A DNA stretch of 7,797 nucleotides, from contig CAMVJF010000071.1 in the NCBI GenBank assembly GCA_947167725.1, forward strand, positions 1-7,797, given 5' to 3'. The notes under the pieces were generated by a model. The model ran no database searches. It saw only the letters and a program-made list of their open reading frames with translations, and was not told the DNA's origin. The translations under genes were made by a program, and so were the position numbers. Every line of letters begins with the position of its first letter. Position 1 is the stretch's first letter. The DNA comes from an uncultured Clostridia bacterium (GTDB lineage Bacteria; Bacillota; Clostridia; Oscillospirales; Oscillospiraceae). Below, in pieces: positions 1 to 6,103 of the stretch.

Positions 1-624
1 GGGGTTGAGCGCGCGGTCACGGAACTTCTGCAGCTCGTCCCAGTCGAGCATCATGCGCAGGTCCTCGTAATCGAGCACGTCGATCTTCTGGATCTCATGG
101 CTGGTGCGGAAGCCGTCGAAGAAATGCTGTACGGGGACGTGTCCCTTGATCGCGGCGAGGTGCGCCACCGCGCCGAGATCCATGCACTCCTGCACGCTCG
201 AGGACGCGAGCTGTGCCCAGCCGGTCTGACGGCAGGCCATGACGTCCTGGTGATCGCCGAAGATGGAAACGGCCTCCGTGGCTACGGAGCGCGCCGCGAC
301 GTGCATGACGGCGGGCAGCAGCAGACCCGAGATACGGTACATCGGCGGGATCATCAGCATCAGGCCCTGCGCGGAGGTATAGGTGGTGCCGAGAGAGCCC
401 GCTTCCAGCGCGCCCTGCATGGCGGCGCAGGCGCCGGCCTCAGCCTGCATCTCCATCAGCTTGACGGAGCTGCCGAAAAGGTTTTTCTTTCCCCGCGCGG
501 CCCACTCGTCGACGTGATTCGCCATCGGGCTGGAAGGGGTGATGGGGTAAATGGTTGCGACTTCGGTAAAAGCATAGCTTGCGTATGCGGCGGCCTCGTT
601 GCCGTCCATGGATTTTCTGAGCAT
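1..624 (-). CDS. nifJ: Pyruvate:ferredoxin (flavodoxin) oxidoreductase, N-terminal 208 residues (runs off the window)
   Basis: This enzyme oxidatively decarboxylates pyruvate with CoA to acetyl-CoA and CO2, passing electrons to ferredoxin or flavodoxin; it is a central cytoplasmic enzyme of anaerobes. I translated the minus strand from the ATG at 624-622; the frame stays open to base 1. The N-terminus shows MDGNEAAAYASYAFTEVA followed by IYPITPSSPMANHVDEWAA (residues about 25-43), the pyruvate/TPP-binding signature of the family. Further on come TYTSAQGLMLMIPPMYRISG (81-100) and HVAARSVATEAVSIFGDHQD (108-127), including the arginine of the HVAAR segment known to contact pyruvate. Full-length members are about 1,170-1,200 residues, so roughly one sixth is present. 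The start is supported by an AGGAGG-type site (635-640) ten bases upstream; an ATG at 609 is a less likely alternative. A consensus promoter lies about 80 bases upstream. Confidence 0.96.
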   Translation of the reverse strand, partial: MLRKSMDGNEAAAYASYAFTEVATIYPITPSSPMANHVDEWAARGKKNLFGSSVKLMEMQAEAGACAAMQGALEAGSLGTTYTSAQGLMLMIPPMYRISGLLLPAVMHVAARSVATEAVSIFGDHQDVMACRQTGWAQLASSSVQECMDLGAVAHLAAIKGHVPVQHFFDGFRTSHEIQKIDVLDYEDLRMMLDWDELQKFRDRALNP

Positions 625-701
625 GGGAAAACTGCCTCCTCTTATCATTGTTTTACGCAAATAGCCGCAAAAGTCATCAAACTGGTGTTTTCGACCTTAA
701 T

Positions 702-730
702 ATTATAGGTTTTTCCCCGATTTTTGTCAA
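702..730 (-). promoter_or_regulatory. Consensus sigma-A promoter for the pyruvate:ferredoxin oxidoreductase
   Basis: On the minus strand, TTGACA (730-725) is followed by a 17-base spacer and TATAAT (707-702). Both hexamers are perfect consensus. Transcription would start near 695, leaving a leader of about 70 bases before the ATG at 624. A strong constitutive promoter fits a central fermentation enzyme. Confidence 0.85.
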
Positions 731-948
731 CAGCACCGCCCGTCGAACAAATCGTGAGAAGCGGCAAAAGCGCAACAAAAACACGCTCTTTGCCGCCGAA
801 AAACCGATCCTTCAAATTCTTTTAGAACTTATCCGCCCCATTCTTGAGCCTTCCACAAAAGAAGGGCGCTCATTTTATGCAAAGTGTCAAAAGCGCCGCG
901 CGGCGCCGCGGCATACGGCCGGCAATTGCTTCAAATTTGTGAAATATC
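731..948. other. Intergenic stretch between two divergent promoters, no gene seen
   Basis: This part of the 421-base gap between the oxidoreductase and plsY has no convincing coding region: the frames that stay open carry no recognisable protein motif and no ribosome binding site. It is more AT-rich than the flanking genes, except for the GC block around 893-920. The only structure I could pick out is a 14-base perfect palindrome at 893-906. No tRNA, riboswitch or CRISPR-like repeat was recognised. Confidence 0.6.
893..906. repeat. 14-base perfect GC palindrome
   Basis: GCGCCGCGCGGCGC equals its own reverse complement. It lies 43 bases upstream of the -35 box of the plsY promoter. It could be an operator or a small hairpin (5-bp stem, 4-base loop), but GC-rich palindromes also arise by chance in this base composition. 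Confidence 0.35.
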
Positions 949-977
949 TTGACAGATCACCCTCCGGACCTTACACT
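949..977 (+). promoter_or_regulatory. Predicted sigma-A promoter for plsY
   Basis: TTGACA (949-954), a 17-base spacer and TACACT (972-977) form a good sigma-A-type promoter. The start site would be near 984, giving a leader of about 60 bases. The leader contains a possible short hairpin (arms 1001-1007 and 1012-1019 with one bulged A) just ahead of the purine-rich ribosome binding site at 1031-1040. Confidence 0.75.
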
Positions 978-1045
978 GATCCTGTAAGCGCTGCACCGGA
1001 CCGCCCCTGCGGGAGGCGGAGGTGGAGGAAAGGAGAGGAGAGCGT

Positions 1046-1681
1046 ATGACGGCTTTGTCTGCGGCGGCCTGTGTCGCCGTCGGATATCTTTTGGGGAACA
1101 TCAACCCGGCCTTTTTCTTTGCCAGGCTCCGCGGCTATGACGCCCGCGTGGACGGCTCGGGGAACGCGGGCGCGTCGAACGCCTTCATCCTCGCCGGCAA
1201 GACGGCATTCTTTGTGACGGCGCTCTTTGATATCCTCAAAGCCTTCGCCGCCTGCCGGCTCAGCCGCGCGCTCTTTCCCGAGCTGTCCGTGGCGGAACAG
1301 ATCGGAGGTGTGAGCTGTGTCCTCGGCCACATGTATCCCGCGGCGCTGCGCTTCCGCGGCGGCAAGGGTCTCGCCAGCCTGGGCGGCGTCGCCCTTTCCT
1401 GGGACTGGAGGATCTTTCTCCTGCTGCTTTCGCTCTCGATCCTGATCGCTTTTGTGAGCGGCTATCTCTGCTTCGTCGCGCCGACGATGTCGCTTCTGAT
1501 CCCCGGGCTGTACTACTGGCAGACGCGCTTTCTCCCGGCGCTTCTGATCCTGCTGATCCCCGCCGTCCCGGTCTTCTGCAAGCACGCCGAGAACTTCCGC
1601 CGGATCCGGCGGGGGACGGAGGTCAGGATGCGCTATCTGTGGGCAAAGGATTCGGAGCTCCGGCGCACCGGCCGCTCCTGA
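1046..1681 (+). CDS. plsY: PlsY-family acyl-phosphate:glycerol-3-phosphate acyltransferase
   Basis: PlsY is an integral membrane enzyme that moves an acyl group from acyl-phosphate to glycerol 3-phosphate, giving lysophosphatidic acid, the first step of phospholipid synthesis in most Gram-positives. The 211-residue product has the usual family length (about 190-220). All three conserved cytosolic motifs are visible: GSGNAGASN (residues 37-45, a variant of GSGNPGATN), GHMYP...RFRGGKG (94-108) and KHAEN...GTE (179-192). Hydrophobic segments lie near residues 1-26, 52-70, 84-100, 122-145 and 160-177, consistent with a multi-pass membrane protein. I chose the ATG at 1046 because AGGAGAGGAG ends six bases before it; a GTG at 1022 would add eight charged residues and destroy that spacing. 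It is transcribed alone, from its own promoter to its own terminator. Clostridia can carry more than one plsY, so this could be a paralogue. Confidence 0.93.
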   Translation: MTALSAAACVAVGYLLGNINPAFFFARLRGYDARVDGSGNAGASNAFILAGKTAFFVTALFDILKAFAACRLSRALFPELSVAEQIGGVSCVLGHMYPAALRFRGGKGLASLGGVALSWDWRIFLLLLSLSILIAFVSGYLCFVAPTMSLLIPGLYYWQTRFLPALLILLIPAVPVFCKHAENFRRIRRGTEVRMRYLWAKDSELRRTGRS

Positions 1682-1691
1682 CGATACGAAA

Positions 1692-1727
1692 AGAGGAAAG
1701 CCCGCTGCGGGGCTTTCCTCTATTTTT
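1692..1727. terminator. Rho-independent terminator, probably bidirectional, between convergent genes
   Basis: A 12-bp perfect stem (arms 1692-1703 and 1710-1721, starting AGAGGAAAGCCC) encloses a six-base loop and is followed by TATTTTT on the plus strand. It lies 11 bases after the plsY stop codon. On the minus strand the stem is followed by TTTTCG, a short T-run that could also end the convergent AraC-type gene, which stops at 1755. Confidence 0.88.
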
Positions 1728-1754
1728 GATTAACGCATCCGCCGTTTCGCCGTC

Positions 1755-2594
1755 TCACAGAGACTCCGGCCTGCTCTTGAGCTCGTTCGGTCCCGCGCCG
1801 TAGACCTTGCGGAAGGCGCGGTAGAAGTTGGCATAGTCCGCAAAGCCGCAGCTCCGGCAGACCGCGCCGGGCGCCGCGCCCTCGGAGAGCAGCTTGCGCG
1901 CGTGCTGCAGCCTTTTCAGGAGGATGCAGCGGTAGACGCCGGTCCCGACGCTCTGCCGGAAGAGATGGGACAGATACGACTTGCTGACGAAGAAGGCCGC
2001 CGCGAGCGAATCGAGCGAGAGCTCCTCGCGGTAGTGCTCACCGATGTACGCGAGCACCTGTGCGGCGAGGCCCTGTTCCTCTGTCTCCCCGCCGTCTCCC
2101 GGCGTACTGAACACGAGCCGCCTGAGCTCCGCGAGCAGCTGATAGAGAAGACCGCGCGCGGCAAGCGCACAGTCCGGCGAATCCCCGGCGAACTCCTGCG
2201 CGAGCTTCTCCATAAGCTGGGGGATCTGGGTATGCTCCGCGTGATAGAGGTTCCGCCCACGCTCGAAGCAGCCGCGGATCAGCGCACCGCCCGGCAGCGC
2301 CTCGAAATAGTCCCGTGCGATCCAGAGCACGATCCGCTCATAGGCCTGCTCCGGCGCGACCATCGGCCGGTGCAGCTCCATCGGCCCGATCAGCAGAATA
2401 TCCCGCGGCTGCAGGGTATAGCAGCGGCCCTCGACGGCATACTCGACCGCGCCGCTGAGAAAGCAGTAGACCTCGTAAAAGTCGTGGTGATGCAGCGAGA
2501 CCTCCTGCATCTTGGGATCGTGATAATGAAAGACCTCAAAATCCGGCCGGGCCATTTCCTGCCGGGGATCGAAGCTGCGCGCGCTCTTTTTCAC
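1755..2594 (-). CDS. AraC/XylS-family transcriptional regulator with cupin sensor domain
   Basis: This is a likely sugar or sugar-acid-responsive regulator of the divergent operon beginning at 2715. The N-terminal half holds a cupin-like sensor: a histidine-rich segment LHHHDFYEVYCFLSGAVEY at about residues 34-52, then LQPRDILLIGPMELHRP at about 61-77. The C-terminal 85 residues form the double helix-turn-helix domain: LSLDSLAAAFFVSKSYLSHL (about 193-212) and a second helix-turn-helix ending in the family signature CGFADYANFYRAFRKVYGAG (about 249-268). I prefer the GTG at 2594 (279 residues) because an AGGTGA site (2605-2600) precedes it by five bases. An ATG at 2639 would lie upstream of the predicted -10 box and so outside the transcript. 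Its ligand cannot be read from sequence; the position suggests glucuronate, fructuronate or a pathway intermediate (inference). Confidence 0.9.
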   Translation of the reverse strand: MKKSARSFDPRQEMARPDFEVFHYHDPKMQEVSLHHHDFYEVYCFLSGAVEYAVEGRCYTLQPRDILLIGPMELHRPMVAPEQAYERIVLWIARDYFEALPGGALIRGCFERGRNLYHAEHTQIPQLMEKLAQEFAGDSPDCALAARGLLYQLLAELRRLVFSTPGDGGETEEQGLAAQVLAYIGEHYREELSLDSLAAAFFVSKSYLSHLFRQSVGTGVYRCILLKRLQHARKLLSEGAAPGAVCRSCGFADYANFYRAFRKVYGAGPNELKSRPESL

Positions 2595-2614
2595 CGCCCT
2601 CACCTCACATCCCC

Positions 2615-2643
2615 AGTATAGAGCATGAATTACAATCATTCAA
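2615..2643 (-). promoter_or_regulatory. Predicted promoter of the AraC-type regulator
   Basis: On the minus strand, TTGAAT (2643-2638), a 17-base spacer and TATACT (2620-2615) form a fair sigma-A promoter. The start would be near 2608, giving a short leader with the AGGTGA ribosome site. An inverted repeat TGAAT-N7-ATTCA (2626-2642) overlaps its -35 region and could be an operator, though five-base arms are weak evidence. Confidence 0.6.
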
Positions 2644-2656
2644 GCAGAAATCGCAA

Positions 2657-2685
2657 TTTTCATTGTCTTTTCTGTGCATTATACT
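2657..2685 (+). promoter_or_regulatory. Predicted promoter of the sugar-acid operon
   Basis: TTTTCA (2657-2662, four of six matches to the -35 consensus), a 17-base spacer and TATACT (2680-2685). Transcription would start near 2692, leaving about 23 bases before the kinase ATG, including AAGGAGAG at 2700-2707. The poor -35 box fits a promoter that needs an activator, such as the divergent AraC-type protein. Confidence 0.6.
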
Positions 2686-2714
2686 GAACATGGAACAGAA
2701 AGGAGAGTGCCGTC

Positions 2715-3794
2715 ATGGACCTCAAGCTCAGAGAGAACGCCCGCTGGGCGCTTGCCTGCGTCACGAGCATGGGCGTGCGCATCACCCCGGTCGACCGCAT
2801 GGCCGTCCACAACAGCAATACCTTCACCCTGCAGGCCACGAGCGCCGAGACCAACGTGCTGAACGTGGCCTCCAGCCTGGGCGAGAGCTGTCTCGCGATG
2901 ACGAAGTTCGTCGAAGCCAGCCCGATCGCCTTCTTCGTCAAGTCCCAGCTCCGCGCCCGCGGTATCGACTATGTCGGCCCGGATGTGCCGCAGGGCGGTC
3001 CCTGGGGCTTCCGCCACCAGTTCAACATCGCCGACTCCGGCTTCGGTCTGCGCGCCCCGCGCGTGTGGAACGACCGTGCCGGGGAAGTCGGCCGCACGAT
3101 CTCGGCGGCGGATTACGATCTGGATCGCATCTTCACACGCGAAGGCGTGGGTATCCTGCATCTCAGCGGTCTGATCGCCGCCATGAGCCCCGAGACGACC
3201 GCGGCCTGCCTGCGCCTCGCGGAGGTCGCCAAGGAAAACGGAACGCTGGTCAGCTTCGACCTCAACTACCGCGCCACCTTCTGGAAGGGCCGGGAGGAGG
3301 AGCTGCGCGGGGCCTTCGGCCGGATCGCGTCGCTGGCCGATATCCTGATCGGCAACGAGGAGGACTTCCAGCTCTGCCTGGGCTTCAACGGCCCGGAGGC
3401 GGGCGGCAAGGACCTTTCCGCCAAGATCGAGAGCTTCAGGGCCATGATTGCGCAGGTCCGGGCACAGTACCCCAACGCGGTCGCCTGCGCCACCACGCTG
3501 CGCCAGGTGATCTCCGCCAACGAGCATCTCTGGGGCGCGATCCTCTGCGCGGACGGAGACTGGTTCGTGGAGGAGCCCCGGTCCATCCCGGTGCTGGACC
3601 GTATCGGCGGCGGCGACGGCTTTTCCGGCGGCCTGCTCTACGGCGTGCTGCGCGGCTGGGAGCCGGAGAAGTGGCTGCAGTTCGGCTGGGCCTGCGGCGT
3701 GCTCGCGGCCTCGAGCCTCAACGACTACGCCGAGCCCGCGGACGAAAAGCAGGTCTGGGACGTCTACAAGGGGAACGCGAGGGTACAGAGATGA
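2715..3794 (+). CDS. PfkB-family carbohydrate (sugar-acid) kinase; gluconate or 2-keto-3-deoxygluconate as candidate substrate
   Basis: This ATP-dependent ribokinase-fold kinase is the first gene of the operon. It has 359 residues, slightly longer than the usual 300-340. The C-terminal PfkB signature is clear: DRIGGGDGFSGG (295-306), with Asp301 as the expected catalytic base and Gly-rich anion hole. FDLNYRATFWKG (181-192) matches the segment seen in 2-keto-3-deoxygluconate (KDG) kinases, and NEED (214-217) is the usual nucleotide-side acidic motif. The sugar-binding part differs from typical KDG kinases: GAESNVA becomes SAETNVL (43-49), and the region after the lid reads RVWNDRAGE (116-124) instead of a YDR-SA segment. 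A changed substrate is therefore possible. Context offers two readings: KDG kinase of the classic uronate pathway, or gluconate kinase feeding the adjoining Gnd. The start is supported by AAGGAGAG eight bases upstream. The stop overlaps the gnd start as ATGA. Confidence 0.88.
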   Translation: MDLKLRENARWALACVTSMGVRITPVDRMAVHNSNTFTLQATSAETNVLNVASSLGESCLAMTKFVEASPIAFFVKSQLRARGIDYVGPDVPQGGPWGFRHQFNIADSGFGLRAPRVWNDRAGEVGRTISAADYDLDRIFTREGVGILHLSGLIAAMSPETTAACLRLAEVAKENGTLVSFDLNYRATFWKGREEELRGAFGRIASLADILIGNEEDFQLCLGFNGPEAGGKDLSAKIESFRAMIAQVRAQYPNAVACATTLRQVISANEHLWGAILCADGDWFVEEPRSIPVLDRIGGGDGFSGGLLYGVLRGWEPEKWLQFGWACGVLAASSLNDYAEPADEKQVWDVYKGNARVQR

Positions 3795-5239
3795 AAAAAG
3801 CAGATATCGGTCTGATCGGCCTCGCCGTCATGGGGGAAAACCTAGCGATGAACATGGAGTCCAAGGGCTTCACCGTCGCCGTCTGGAACCGCAGCACGGA
3901 CAAGGTGGACAGATTTCTCGAAGGCCGCGCCGCCGGCAGGCGCTTCATCGGCTGCCACAGCCCGGAAGAGTTGATCGACTCCCTGAAAAAGCCCCGCAGG
4001 ATCTTCATGATGGTCAAAGCGGGCGCCGCCGTGGACGCGCTGATCGCGCAGCTCCTGCCGCTGCTGGACGAGGGGGACATCCTCATCGACGGCGGCAACA
4101 GCCATTATCCCGATACCATCCGCCGCACGGCGGAGGTGGAAAGCCGCGGCTGTCTCTTTGTCGGCTGCGGCGTCTCCGGCGGAGAAGAGGGCGCGCTGAA
4201 GGGCCCCTCCATGATGCCGGGCGGCTCTCCCGCCGCATGGGAACACGTGCGGCCCATCTTCCAGTCCATCTGCGCCAAGGTGGAGGACGGCTCTCCCTGC
4301 TGCGACTGGGTCGGTGAAAACGGCGCCGGCCATTTTGTGAAAATGGTGCACAACGGCATCGAGTACGGCGACATGCAGCTTATCTGCGAGGCCTACCAGC
4401 TGATGCGCGACGCCTTCGGCATGACGAGCGAAGAGATGAGCGAGGTCTTCGCCGCCTGGAATAAGACGGAGCTGGACAGCTATCTCATTGAGATCACGGC
4501 GGATATCCTCCGTCACCGGGAGAACGGCGAGATCACGGTGGAGAAGATCCTCGACCGCGCCGGACAGAAGGGGACTGGAAAATGGACCTCGATCACGGCG
4601 CTCGACGAGGGCGTTCCGCTGACGCTCATTTCCGAGGCGGTCTTTGCCCGCTGCCTCTCGGCGCAGAAGGACGAACGCGTGCGCGCCGCCGCCCTGTACG
4701 GGCGAGAGATCGTTCCCTTTGAAGGCGACCGCGCCGCGGCGCTCGAATGCCTGCGCAAAGCCCTCTACGCCAGCAAGATCGTCTCCTACGCCCAGGGCTA
4801 CGCGCTGCTGCGCGCCGCGGCGAAGACGAACGGCTGGAATCTGAACTACGGCGGCATCGCGCTGATGTGGCGCGGCGGCTGCATCATCCGCAGCGTTTTT
4901 CTCGGCAAGATCAAGGAGGCCTTCGACAAGGATCCCGCGCTGGAAAACCTGCTGCTGGACGAGTATTTCTGCGAGACGATGAACGGGCTGCTCCCCGCCT
5001 GGCGGGAGGTCGCGGCCCTGGCGGTGAGATCCGGTATCCCCATGCCCGCCTTTTCCTCCGCGCTGAGCTGGTTTGACGGCTACACCTGTGAAAACCTGCC
5101 CGCGAACCTCCTGCAGGCCCAGAGGGACTACTTCGGCGCCCACACCTACGAGCGCCTGGACGCGCCTCGCGGCGAATTCTTCCACACCAACTGGACGGGC
5201 AGAGGCGGCGATACCGCCTCGGGCAGCTACAACGCGTAA
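3791..5239 (+). CDS. gnd: 6-phosphogluconate dehydrogenase (decarboxylating, NADP-type)
   Basis: Gnd oxidises 6-phosphogluconate to ribulose 5-phosphate and CO2 with reduction of NADP+, in the cytoplasm. The 482-residue product has the length of the long-form family (about 470). The Rossmann motif GLIGLAVMGENLAMNMESKG spans 7-26, and WNRS (32-35) is the arginine-containing motif that favours NADP+. Substrate and catalytic motifs follow: DGGNSHY (100-106), GVSGGEEGALKGPSMMPGG (127-145) and FVKMVHNGIEYGDMQLI (182-198), containing the catalytic lysine Lys184, and RGGCIIRSVF (361-370). The C-terminal tail has QRDYFGAHTYER (444-455) and FFHTNWTG (463-470), which reaches into the partner subunit's active site. 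No key residue is missing. Translation is coupled to the kinase by a 4-base overlap. Its place inside a uronate operon, rather than with glucose 6-phosphate dehydrogenase, suggests that its 6-phosphogluconate comes from a sugar acid. Confidence 0.96.
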   Translation: MKKADIGLIGLAVMGENLAMNMESKGFTVAVWNRSTDKVDRFLEGRAAGRRFIGCHSPEELIDSLKKPRRIFMMVKAGAAVDALIAQLLPLLDEGDILIDGGNSHYPDTIRRTAEVESRGCLFVGCGVSGGEEGALKGPSMMPGGSPAAWEHVRPIFQSICAKVEDGSPCCDWVGENGAGHFVKMVHNGIEYGDMQLICEAYQLMRDAFGMTSEEMSEVFAAWNKTELDSYLIEITADILRHRENGEITVEKILDRAGQKGTGKWTSITALDEGVPLTLISEAVFARCLSAQKDERVRAAALYGREIVPFEGDRAAALECLRKALYASKIVSYAQGYALLRAAAKTNGWNLNYGGIALMWRGGCIIRSVFLGKIKEAFDKDPALENLLLDEYFCETMNGLLPAWREVAALAVRSGIPMPAFSSALSWFDGYTCENLPANLLQAQRDYFGAHTYERLDAPRGEFFHTNWTGRGGDTASGSYNA

Positions 5240-5252
5240 AGGAGAGAACACC

Positions 5253-6101
5253 ATGGATATTCCCTACAAACCCGATTTTTCCGGCAAGGTGGCCGTGGTC
5301 ACCGGCGGCGCCGGCATCCTGTGCCGTGAATTCTGCAAGGCGCTGGCCCTCTGCGGCGCGAAGGTCGCCGTGCTGAACCGCACCCTCTCCAAGGCCGAGA
5401 CGGTCGTCGAGGAGATCAGGGCCGCGGGCGGCGAGGCCCTTGCCGTGGCCGTCAACGTTACCGACCCCGCCAGCGTTGACGCCGCCCATCAGGCGGTGCT
5501 GGAAGCCTTCGGCCCCTGCGATATCCTCATCAACGGCGCTGGCGGGAATCATCCCGACGCCACCGCGGACGACGAATTTTTCTCCCCGGACACGCTGAAC
5601 GATCCGGACAAGAAGAGCTTTTTCGATCTCACGACCGATGGCTTTTCCAAGGTCTTCGACCTGAACATCATGGGCACGCTGGTGCCGACCCAGGCTTTTG
5701 CCCGGGATATGACGGACAAGGGCGGCTGCATCCTGAACATCAGCTCGATGAACGCCTTTACGCCTCTGACCAAGATCCCCGCGTACAGCGCGGCCAAGTC
5801 CGGCGTCTCCAACTTCACCCGGTGGCTGGCGGTACATTTCGCCAAACGCGGCATCCGCTGCAACGCCATCGCGCCGGGCTTCTTCTCCACCGAGCAGAAC
5901 AAAAAGCTCCTGTGGAACGACGACGGGACGCCCACGGCCCGCACCGGCAAGATCCTCGCCGCGACGCCGATGGGCCGCTTCGGCGAGCCGGAGGAGTTGG
6001 TGGGCTCCGTCCTCTTCCTGCTGGACGAGAAGTGCTCCGGCTTCATCACCGGCGTGGTGCTGCCCATCGACGGCGGCTTCAACGCCTATTCCGGGGTCTG
6101 A
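5253..6101 (+). CDS. uxuB: SDR-family D-mannonate oxidoreductase / fructuronate reductase
   Basis: This is a classical short-chain dehydrogenase of 282 residues, predicted to reduce D-fructuronate to D-mannonate with NAD(P)H. It resembles the Bacillus-type UxuB (YjmF), which is unrelated in fold to E. coli UxuB. The nucleotide site reads VVTGGAGILCRE (15-26), with Cys24 where many SDRs have the third glycine. There is no acidic residue at the end of strand 2 (LNRT, 41-44), which hints at NADPH use. NGAGG is at 94-98. The catalytic set is Asn138 (FDLNIMG), Ser165 (NISSMN), Tyr178 and Lys182 (AYSAAK). The C-terminus IDGGFNAYSGV is typical of this mannonate oxidoreductase subgroup. AAGGAGAG at 5238-5245 sits seven bases before the ATG. 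It lies 13 bases after gnd and two bases before the LarA-type gene. UxaC, encoded two genes downstream, would supply its substrate. Exact hexonate specificity (mannonate versus another) is inferred. Confidence 0.87.
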   Translation: MDIPYKPDFSGKVAVVTGGAGILCREFCKALALCGAKVAVLNRTLSKAETVVEEIRAAGGEALAVAVNVTDPASVDAAHQAVLEAFGPCDILINGAGGNHPDATADDEFFSPDTLNDPDKKSFFDLTTDGFSKVFDLNIMGTLVPTQAFARDMTDKGGCILNISSMNAFTPLTKIPAYSAAKSGVSNFTRWLAVHFAKRGIRCNAIAPGFFSTEQNKKLLWNDDGTPTARTGKILAATPMGRFGEPEELVGSVLFLLDEKCSGFITGVVLPIDGGFNAYSGV

Positions 6102-6103
6102 GC

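Noticed and set aside
97..708. 203-codon plus-strand open frame at the window start
   Set aside because: It lies opposite the conserved pyruvate:ferredoxin oxidoreductase frame and its product is low-complexity without motifs.
648..1049. 133-codon open frame in the intergenic region
   Set aside because: It crosses two promoters, has no plausible ribosome binding site or motif, and overlaps the oxidoreductase leader and the plsY start.
1902..2621. 239-codon plus-strand open frame opposite the AraC-type regulator
   Set aside because: No family motifs, no ribosome binding site, and the minus-strand frame has a full AraC DNA-binding domain.
2646..2662. Possible catabolite-repression (cre) site upstream of the operon
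   Set aside because: It has at least three mismatches to the usual cre pattern, including at its 3' half, so the match is not better than chance.
2663..3790. An open frame through the kinase gene that runs straight into gnd, suggesting an 858-residue fusion protein
   Set aside because: The first 376 codons are the kinase gene read out of frame; they are rich in Arg, Gly and Pro and match no family. The kinase frame has clear PfkB motifs and a good ribosome site, and Gnd starts at the ATG at 3791.
3842..5254. 470-codon open frame on the minus strand opposite gnd
   Set aside because: Antisense shadow of a GC-rich gene; the plus-strand frame encodes a complete Gnd with all motifs, and the minus-strand product has no recognisable domain.
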